From NCBI GenBank assembly GCA_031289935.1, contig JAITON010000139.1:1-5474 (forward strand): a DNA stretch of 5,474 nt. Reading direction: 5' to 3'. Positions 1 to 4,240 of this stretch are shown here, piece by piece (position 1 is the first letter of the stretch; every line of letters starts with the position of its first letter). The notes below the pieces were generated by a model. That model did not search any database, was not told where the DNA came from, and saw nothing but the letters and a program-made list of their open reading frames with translations. Made by a program: the position numbers and the translations under genes. The stretch is from Treponema sp. GTDB lineage: Bacteria; Spirochaetota; Spirochaetia; Treponematales; Breznakiellaceae.

Positions 1-345
1 TTTCTGAAAAAACGTACGGTGTTTCTAAGAAAAACGTACGGGGTTTTTGGCAAAACCTACGGTGTTTTTGGGTAAAACCTGCGGCGTTTTTGAAAAAACG
101 TACGGGGTTTTTAGAGAAAACGTGCGGTGTTTTTGAAAAAACGTGCGGGGTTTTTGGCAAAACCTACGGCGTTTCTGAGCAAAACGTACAGGGGTTTTGG
201 GCAAAACCTGCGGCGTTTCTGAAAAAACGTACGGTGTTTTTAGATAAACCATACGGCGTTTCTGAGCAAAACCTGTGGGGTTTTGGGGAAAACCTGCGGC
301 GTTTCTGGGCAAAACCTGCGGCGTTTTTAGGCAAAACGTACGGCG
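1..345. repeat. Tandem array of 16 degenerate 21-23 bp units
   Basis: Sixteen head-to-tail units can be cut without gaps, starting at 1, 22, 44, 65, 87, 108, 130, 151, 172, 195, 216, 237, 259, 281, 302 and 324; a 17th begins at 346 and decays at once. Each unit has a T-rich left arm (usually TTTYT or TTTTT), a short purine-rich link, an A-run followed by CG or CC, then TRC and a GG-rich end. Units 1 and 11 are identical and the others differ by point changes and 1-bp indels. The mean period is about 21.6 bp, close to two helical turns. Adjacent T- and A-runs can pair, giving a small hairpin at most junctions. The array touches the window edge, so its full length is unknown. It lies downstream of malQ. 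No spacers separate the units, so it is not a CRISPR. The function is unknown. Confidence 0.93.
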
Positions 346-566
346 TTTCTGATGCCCCCGGCTCCCCGCCTTCCGGCTCCCGCGCGCTGGTGATAGGGTC
401 CTGCCCGGCGGAAACGGCCAGGTATCAGTTTGAAGGAAAAGAAGCCCGGGAAACCCGGCAGGTATTTGGCTCAGGATACCGGGCCGCCCCAAGGGGCATA
501 CCCTGCGCCCCCCATCAACAACCTGGTTCAGCCGCCGAGCCCGAAGCTCAGCCCCCGGCCCGAAGC
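346..566. other. Non-coding spacer downstream of malQ, rich in short inverted repeats
   Basis: No credible gene is seen between the tandem array and the malQ stop codon. Reading frames stay open here on both strands, but they lack a ribosome binding site and run into the repeat array. Visible structure includes CCGGG-AAA-CCCGG (446-458), GCCC-CAAG-GGGC (486-497), and GGTATC (421-426) facing GATACC (475-480). A loose duplication is also present: GGAAAC followed by CAGGTAT occurs near 409-425 and again near 449-465. The spacer probably carries the malQ mRNA 3' end. I find no tRNA fold and no recombinase-type site. Confidence 0.6.
432..458 (-). terminator. Possible intrinsic terminator of malQ
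   Basis: On the minus strand, about 110 bases past the malQ stop, a 5-bp all-GC stem (CCGGG/CCCGG, loop TTT, plus positions 446-458) is followed by a pyrimidine stretch CTTCTTTTCCTTC. The T tract is interrupted by C and the stem is short, so this is a weak candidate. No better one is visible between malQ and the array. Confidence 0.3.
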
Positions 567-597
567 TCAGCTCCGAGCCCGGAGCTCAGCCCCCCGG
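541..597. repeat. Three 19-bp tandem units spanning the malQ stop codon
   Basis: Units start at 541, 560 and 579 with an exact 19-bp period. All share CCGRAGCTCAGC followed by a C-rich tail, and differ at a few positions. The malQ stop codon (567-569, TGA on the minus strand) lies in the middle unit, so the last residues of MalQ (AELRARS) are repeat-encoded. Because 19 is not a multiple of three, changes in copy number would shift the reading frame and the position of the stop. Confidence 0.85.
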
Positions 598-2636
598 ACG
601 GCCTGGACGGGCTTTACCGCGGCAAGCTCCTGCACGGCCTGGACAAAGGCCCCGTCGGCGGCGATATCCGCCAGGGACGCGGGCAAACGGTAGGTCCAGT
701 TGAAGTCATCAAGGCTGCCCGGCACGTTGACCCGCTCGGAGGCGCAGTCTTCAGCATACCAGGTGGGGGAAAGGTGCAGCAGATCCTGAATCTGGAAGAC
801 TCTGAACCGGGACGCCGATGCGGCAATCTTCTGGAGGATGGTTTTGGCCGCGCCGGGGTTGTAGACCTTGGGCAGGGAGGGCACGCCGATAAGACGGCAG
901 AACAGGTCCTGGCCGGCCTCCCGTTCCCACCATTCCCGCAGGGTGGAACTGTCGTGGACCGCCGGGGTGCAGACCGAGAGCTCTGGATATTCATCAAAGG
1001 GTACGTAGGGTTCCCCCGGCTGGTCCCAGTCCCGGAACCAGCGGACTACCCGGAGGCCCAGGATATGGAGCTTGGACAGGACCCGGGGCACGCAGTCCGG
1101 CACGGCCCCCAGGTCTTCGGCGCAGGGCAGCATGGCGGAGGACTCGCAGAGCATGGCGAGGAGCTTTTCGCCCCCGGCTTCCCAGATTTTCTCCGATTCA
1201 ACCCGGCGCTTTTCCAGCAGGGCTTCCAGACGGTCCCGCTCCTCATCAGAAAGAGAGGCGTAGGCCCGGCTGGACCGGTAGAACCAGGTGGGGAAGAAAA
1301 ACCCCGGCTCGTATTCCAGAAAGAGCCGGTCACGCCAGGCCTGGCAGAGGAAGGCGGCTGCGGCGGGGTGCAGACCCAGGGCGGCGATATCTTTTTCGCC
1401 TTTGACCGTCTCCTTGAAAAGCCAGAGTTCCTCGTTACCGATACGGTCCAGGCCCAGGCTAAAGACCCGCCCAGCCTCCAGGGCGATATCCTCCCCGGTA
1501 AAGGACCCGTCCCGGAGCGCGTCCTGGAGCGCGTCCCGAAGGGCGTCCCAGACTTCGGCCGTGGAGATATGGGGCCGGGAGGCCCAGTGGATACGACCCT
1601 GGTCCCAGCCCAGACCGGCCAGGTCCCCGCGCTTTACCGGCACATAGGGGATAAAACGGCCCAGAGCGCTGGAACTATCCCGCCGGCCCGTGGCCCAGAT
1701 GCGGAAAAAGCCCAGCACGTGGTCGATCCGGCAGGCGGCAAAGTACTTCCCCGCGTTCCTGAGACGGTTCCGCCACCAGTCAAAGTCATTTTTCGCCAGG
1801 GCCTCCCAGTTGTAGAGGGGGAAGCCCCAGTTCTGGCCCTCGGGGCTGTACATATCCGGGGGCGCTCCGGCGGAAAGGTCCAGCCGGAAATAGTCCCGGT
1901 GGGCCCATACGTCGCAACTATCCTCGTTGATCAGGATGGGGAGATCCCCCTCCAGGATGATACCCTGGTCCCGCACGGCCTTGGCCGCGGCCCGGAACTG
2001 GGCATCCAGGGCCTCCTGGACCCACACATAAAAGAGATGTTCCCCCCGGAGCCCGGGCTCCTGCCAGAGGGCCTCGATATCCGCCTTGCCGGTATCCTGA
2101 TGGTCCCCCCACTCCTGCCAGCTCTTCTCCCCGTGGCCGTCCTTGAGCCGCCGGTACACGGCGTACTCCTGCACCCAGGGATTCTCGTCGATCCACCTGG
2201 CCAGGCTGCCCCCGGGAGCGGCCTTCCTGGCGATGGCGGCCCGGTTATCATCATAAATCTGATGGAGGATGCCCAGCTTGGCCCGGAAAATCTTCTCGAA
2301 GGGGAAGCGGGTCAGCTTATCAAACTGAAGGGCCAGCGCCTCGAGCTGTCTGGTGTAGGTCCCGGCGCCCTTTACCTCCGGCAGGTCGGCGATCCGCAGA
2401 TAGATGGGATGGAGGGCAAAGACCGTGATGGCAAAGTAAGGCGAGCTCCAGGAGCCTGTATCGTTCACGGGCAAAAGCTGAATAAGCCCCAGCCCCAACT
2501 TGGCGCAGAGACCGGCAAACTCCACCAGGTCCGGAAATTCCCCTACCCCGATGCTGTTTTTCCCCCGCAAGGCCCCAACCGGGACTACCACGCCGATTTG
2601 CCGCTTGTTCAGGTCGATACCTTGCTTCGAAGCCAT
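567..2636 (-). CDS. malQ: 4-alpha-glucanotransferase (GH77), DPE2-like type
   Basis: This 689-residue cytoplasmic enzyme transfers glucose or maltosyl units between alpha-1,4-glucans and handles maltose in maltose/glycogen metabolism. GH77 hallmarks are present: QLLPVNDT (53-60), SPYFAITVFALHPIYL (65-80), RIDH with nucleophile D305, PCAEDLG with acid/base E507, VHDSSTLREWW with D562 as the third catalytic carboxylate, and NVPGSLDDFNW (637-647). The nucleophile-to-acid/base distance is about 200 residues, against roughly 48 in E. coli MalQ or Thermus amylomaltase. An inserted segment (about 315-490) therefore splits the catalytic domain, as in plant cytosolic DPE2, which the flanking motifs also resemble. 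DPE2's two N-terminal CBM20 starch-binding domains are absent and the protein starts directly in the GH77 fold. The ATG is supported by AGGAG seven bases upstream and by its own promoter. The C-terminal tail is repeat-encoded. There is no signal peptide. The family is certain; the subtype rests on remembered comparison. Confidence 0.97.
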   Translation of the reverse strand: MASKQGIDLNKRQIGVVVPVGALRGKNSIGVGEFPDLVEFAGLCAKLGLGLIQLLPVNDTGSWSSPYFAITVFALHPIYLRIADLPEVKGAGTYTRQLEALALQFDKLTRFPFEKIFRAKLGILHQIYDDNRAAIARKAAPGGSLARWIDENPWVQEYAVYRRLKDGHGEKSWQEWGDHQDTGKADIEALWQEPGLRGEHLFYVWVQEALDAQFRAAAKAVRDQGIILEGDLPILINEDSCDVWAHRDYFRLDLSAGAPPDMYSPEGQNWGFPLYNWEALAKNDFDWWRNRLRNAGKYFAACRIDHVLGFFRIWATGRRDSSSALGRFIPYVPVKRGDLAGLGWDQGRIHWASRPHISTAEVWDALRDALQDALRDGSFTGEDIALEAGRVFSLGLDRIGNEELWLFKETVKGEKDIAALGLHPAAAAFLCQAWRDRLFLEYEPGFFFPTWFYRSSRAYASLSDEERDRLEALLEKRRVESEKIWEAGGEKLLAMLCESSAMLPCAEDLGAVPDCVPRVLSKLHILGLRVVRWFRDWDQPGEPYVPFDEYPELSVCTPAVHDSSTLREWWEREAGQDLFCRLIGVPSLPKVYNPGAAKTILQKIAASASRFRVFQIQDLLHLSPTWYAEDCASERVNVPGSLDDFNWTYRLPASLADIAADGAFVQAVQELAAVKPVQAVRGAELRARS

Positions 2637-2643
2637 AGTCTGT

Positions 2644-2648
2644 CTCCT
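2644..2648 (-). promoter_or_regulatory. Ribosome binding site of malQ
   Basis: On the minus strand AGGAG stands seven bases before the ATG at 2636, within ACAGGAGACAG. It is a near-consensus Shine-Dalgarno sequence at good spacing and fixes the malQ start. It argues against longer readings further upstream. Confidence 0.85.
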
Positions 2649-2667
2649 GTTTCATGCTATACGGATA

Positions 2668-2696
2668 AGTGTAGCACAGAATGATGATAAGCACAA
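2668..2696 (-). promoter_or_regulatory. Probable sigma70-type promoter of malQ
   Basis: On the minus strand TTGTGC (plus 2691-2696) is followed after exactly 17 bases by TACACT (plus 2668-2673). The -10 matches TATAAT at four of six positions and the -35 matches TTGACA at three. Transcription would start near 2661, giving a leader of about 25 bases before the ATG. GATAAG occurs on the plus strand on both sides of this element (2664-2669 and 2686-2691), a possible but unproven operator pair. Confidence 0.5.
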
Positions 2697-2704
2697 GCGG
2701 ACGC

Positions 2705-2719
2705 GGCCTCGTATAGGCC
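2705..2719. other. Small hairpin between the CDF-like gene and malQ
   Basis: GGCCT and AGGCC form a perfect 5-bp stem with a 5-base loop, about 25 bases past the stop of the CDF-like gene on the minus strand. No T-run follows, so it is at best a weak or Rho-assisted end for the upstream operon. Transcription may read through into malQ. Confidence 0.3.
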
Positions 2720-2743
2720 CCTGTTACTTCCTGCATGAGAGTA

Positions 2744-3412
2744 TCAGGTATTTCCCTTGGCAGGCTTACCGCGAAGCGTCATCGCGCCGCTAAGGATCAA
2801 ATAGACCGCCACCGCTACCGAGCCCCCGATATCCATATAATGCGCGGCTCTGGAAGCGGGGGCAATCGCAACGACCCCCAGCGCCAGGGTTACACAGGCG
2901 TCTACCAGAGACTTGGCGCGATAGAGCCTGCTTTGCACCGCCAGGATTGCGTTGGGCCTGGCCCGGTCCAGTTTGCGGTATCTGAGCCAAAACCATGTAT
3001 TGGCGCTAACCCCCAGGATGGCTATGACAAGACCGGGTATCACATTGCCTTTCTCAGCCTCCGGCGACAGAAAGACTATCAGCAGCATGACCGCGCCGCT
3101 CAGACACATGGCCGCGCCGACCCCCAGGTTGGCCATACCTTCGAGCCTCGCCTTGTGCGCCGCATCTTCCGCGCCAGCCTTGGCGGTAATGCGGAACACG
3201 ATCCAGGAGATGATAATCGCGGCGAGTTCTGCGGTACGGCGGATAAAATCAGCAAGCTGGGTAGAGGACCTGCCGAGCAAGAGCCCGATACCGACCACGA
3301 TAGGCCCGGGTGAACTCATCACCACGGACGCAAGCAGGGTGCGTTCCCCTGGAACGCGTTCCCCTGGGGGGACGTTCTCCCCTGGGGGGACGTTCTCCCG
3401 GCTTGGTTTCAC
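2744..3412 (-). CDS. CDF-family (cation efflux) relative, six-helix, no C-terminal domain, degenerate metal site
   Basis: This predicted inner-membrane protein has 222 residues from the start chosen here. Six hydrophobic segments lie at about 25-47, 60-75, 96-116, 124-144, 167-185 and 192-213, following the CDF order. The helix 2 stretch QLADFIRRTAE aligns with the family's LLADAxHxxxD, and SLVDACVTLALG with the helix 5 signature. Canonical CDF proteins bind Zn/Fe/Mn through [HD]xxxD on helices 2 and 5. Here these read R58xxxE62 and K167xxxD171, so ordinary zinc binding is doubtful. The chain ends about 9 residues after helix 6, without the usual cytoplasmic dimerisation domain (families are near 300 residues). 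The GTG at 3412 overlaps the upstream TGA by 4 bases, suggesting translational coupling. Other possible starts are GTG 3430 and ATG 3319 (191 residues). ATG 3319 would cut into helix 1. Residues 6-24 are Pro/Gly-rich and repeat-encoded. The substrate is unknown; family membership is fairly secure, transport is not. Confidence 0.75.
   Translation of the reverse strand: MKPSRENVPPGENVPPGERVPGERTLLASVVMSSPGPIVVGIGLLLGRSSTQLADFIRRTAELAAIIISWIVFRITAKAGAEDAAHKARLEGMANLGVGAAMCLSGAVMLLIVFLSPEAEKGNVIPGLVIAILGVSANTWFWLRYRKLDRARPNAILAVQSRLYRAKSLVDACVTLALGVVAIAPASRAAHYMDIGGSVAVAVYLILSGAMTLRGKPAKGNT
3341..3400. repeat. GC-rich tandem repeat with hairpins at the 5' end of the CDF-like gene
   Basis: Units are GCGTTCCCCTGGAAC (3341-3355), GCGTTCCCCTGGGGGGAC (3356-3373), GTTCTCCCCTGGGGGGAC (3374-3391) and a partial fourth (3392-3400). 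The complete units are 15, 18 and 18 bp, all multiples of three, and encode repeats of the type GERVP and GENVPP on the minus strand. Strong hairpins are visible: GCGTTCC-CCT-GGAACGC (3341-3357) and the palindrome GGAACGCGTTCC (3351-3362). The run GGGGGGACGTTCTCCCC can also fold on itself. The block lies just after the end of the kinase gene and inside the longer readings of the CDF-like gene. Confidence 0.88.
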
Positions 3413-4128
3413 CGGGCGCTGGTTCCCCACACCTGCACCAGGGGAATGATTACCGCCGCTGCTGCAAAGGGACAGGTTATGGTATCAAAGCCCTTGAGCG
3501 TGTACAGTTCTACGACCGTGCAAACCACCGCAGCAATCGCCGCGATGGGTACATAGCCGTACCATTGCAGGCCCCCCCGGAGCAATAATACGGTGATAAC
3601 CGACACAAAGGATACGGCAAGCATCGCGAGGCTTCCCTCCACACTCTTGCGGCCCTCAATCATCCGGCCCTCAAGCACATGCCGCCCGAAGCGTTTACCG
3701 ACCAGGGCCGCCGCTCCATCACCAAAACCCCAGGCAAATACACAGGCAAGCACAAGCCCCTTATCACCAAGCCAGCCCCAGCAGAGGGCAATCATCAGCC
3801 CGAACATGCCGAACACGATGACCAGGCTGCTTTTTATCTCGCCCTGTTTGCGCTCCGTGAGCAGTTTCGAGTAGCCTTTAATCCGCTCTGCCAGCGCGAG
3901 TGCCGGGAAGACCAGGACAATGAACACCAGGGCCGCAAGGGCCGACACCCACCAGGTACGGAAGGCATACACCCATACCAGGAGCGAACCGAGCGCAATG
4001 AGATGTAAGGTCTTGCGAAACAGCTCGGACGGCACCTTGACCAGTTTGCGCAGTAATAAGGCGCACAAGGCAAATACCACAAAGTAAGCGATCAGCAGAG
4101 CAAAGCCGCTAAAAAACTCTTCTATCAT
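3409..4128 (-). CDS. CTP-dependent polyprenol/phytol/dolichol-kinase-type membrane protein
   Basis: This 239-residue integral membrane protein probably has six or seven helices. Family marks are visible: FRKTLHLIALG (37-47); GEIKSS (96-101); WGFGDGAAALVGKRFGRH (133-150), the conserved GDxxAxxxGxxxG region; KSVEGSLAM (161-169), matching KTxEG; and ELYTLKGFDTITCP (207-220), where DTITCP stands for the usual DNLTVP. These are shared by dolichol kinase SEC59, phytol kinase VTE5 and bacterial diacylglycerol/polyprenol kinase-like proteins, and more distantly by CdsA phosphatidate cytidylyltransferase. The family uses CTP to phosphorylate a lipid alcohol or transfers CMP to a lipid phosphate. The substrate here cannot be read from the sequence. 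The length is usual for the bacterial members. The ATG has GAGGT six bases upstream and a good promoter. The stop overlaps a possible start of the CDF-like gene, so the two are probably co-transcribed. Confidence 0.88.
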   Translation of the reverse strand: MIEEFFSGFALLIAYFVVFALCALLLRKLVKVPSELFRKTLHLIALGSLLVWVYAFRTWWVSALAALVFIVLVFPALALAERIKGYSKLLTERKQGEIKSSLVIVFGMFGLMIALCWGWLGDKGLVLACVFAWGFGDGAAALVGKRFGRHVLEGRMIEGRKSVEGSLAMLAVSFVSVITVLLLRGGLQWYGYVPIAAIAAVVCTVVELYTLKGFDTITCPFAAAAVIIPLVQVWGTSAR

Positions 4129-4134
4129 TTTTTG

Positions 4135-4139
4135 ACCTC
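4135..4139 (-). promoter_or_regulatory. Ribosome binding site of the polyprenol-kinase-type gene
   Basis: On the minus strand AAAAGAGGTC precedes the ATG at 4128, with six bases between GAGGT and the start codon. This supports the chosen start. Confidence 0.75.
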
Positions 4140-4157
4140 TTTTCTCGCATTATCATC

Positions 4158-4185
4158 ATAATAGAGTAACCTGAGGATATATCAA
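4158..4185 (-). promoter_or_regulatory. Sigma70-type promoter of the kinase/CDF operon
   Basis: On the minus strand TTGATA (plus 4180-4185, five of six to TTGACA) and TATTAT (plus 4158-4163, five of six to TATAAT) are 16 bases apart. Transcription would begin near 4151, leaving a short leader of about 22 bases with the ribosome binding site. The interrupted palindrome ATTAT-CATC-ATAAT (plus 4149-4162) overlaps the -10 and probable start point and could be a regulator site. This is the best promoter in the window. Confidence 0.7.
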
Positions 4186-4216
4186 GGTATCCGCCAGGAG
4201 TTGGCGGGTATCCGCC
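4186..4216. repeat. 10-bp direct repeat and overlapping hairpin after argG
   Basis: GGTATCCGCC occurs exactly at 4186-4195 and 4207-4216, centre to centre 21 bp, about two helical turns. Between and overlapping them, CCGCCA (4191-4196) and TGGCGG (4202-4207) form a 6-bp stem with a 5-base loop. The element lies directly upstream of the -35 of the kinase operon and 19 bases past the argG stop. It may be an activator/repressor site, or part of the argG transcript end. No T-run follows it on the minus strand. Confidence 0.5.
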
Positions 4217-4220
4217 GTGC

Positions 4221-4240
4221 CGGTGATATATAGGTCACCG
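4221..4240. other. Hairpin spanning the argG stop codon
   Basis: CGGTGA (4221-4226) and TCACCG (4235-4240) pair perfectly around an 8-base AT-rich loop. The argG TGA (4235-4237) is inside one arm. With the next hairpin (4191-4207) it could protect or end the argG transcript, but neither is followed by a T tract. Confidence 0.4.

Noticed and set aside
1..345. CRISPR array
   Set aside because: The units abut without unique spacers, diverge from each other, and no cas gene is nearby.
25..492. Minus-strand open frame through the array encoding heptad-like repeats (KTPQVLP, QKRRRF types)
   Set aside because: Unit lengths of 21, 22 and 23 bp shift the frame repeatedly, and the minus strand of the unit has few stop codons in any frame, so openness is automatic. 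The start would be TTG at 492, without a Shine-Dalgarno site.
90..2684. Very long plus-strand open frame (864 codons) antisense to malQ and running through the tandem array
   Set aside because: It is in codon-to-codon register with malQ, so it stays open wherever malQ avoids TTA, CTA and TCA codons, as expected with GC-rich codon use. Its product has no recognisable domain, starts inside the repeats and has no ribosome binding site.
2320..2736. Minus-strand frame starting upstream of malQ
   Set aside because: It overlaps malQ in another frame and looks like out-of-frame translation. The malQ ribosome binding site, start and catalytic motifs explain the region.
2735..3588. Several plus-strand frames opposite the CDF-like and kinase-type genes
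   Set aside because: All are complementary shadows of the membrane-protein genes, without ribosome binding sites or family motifs.
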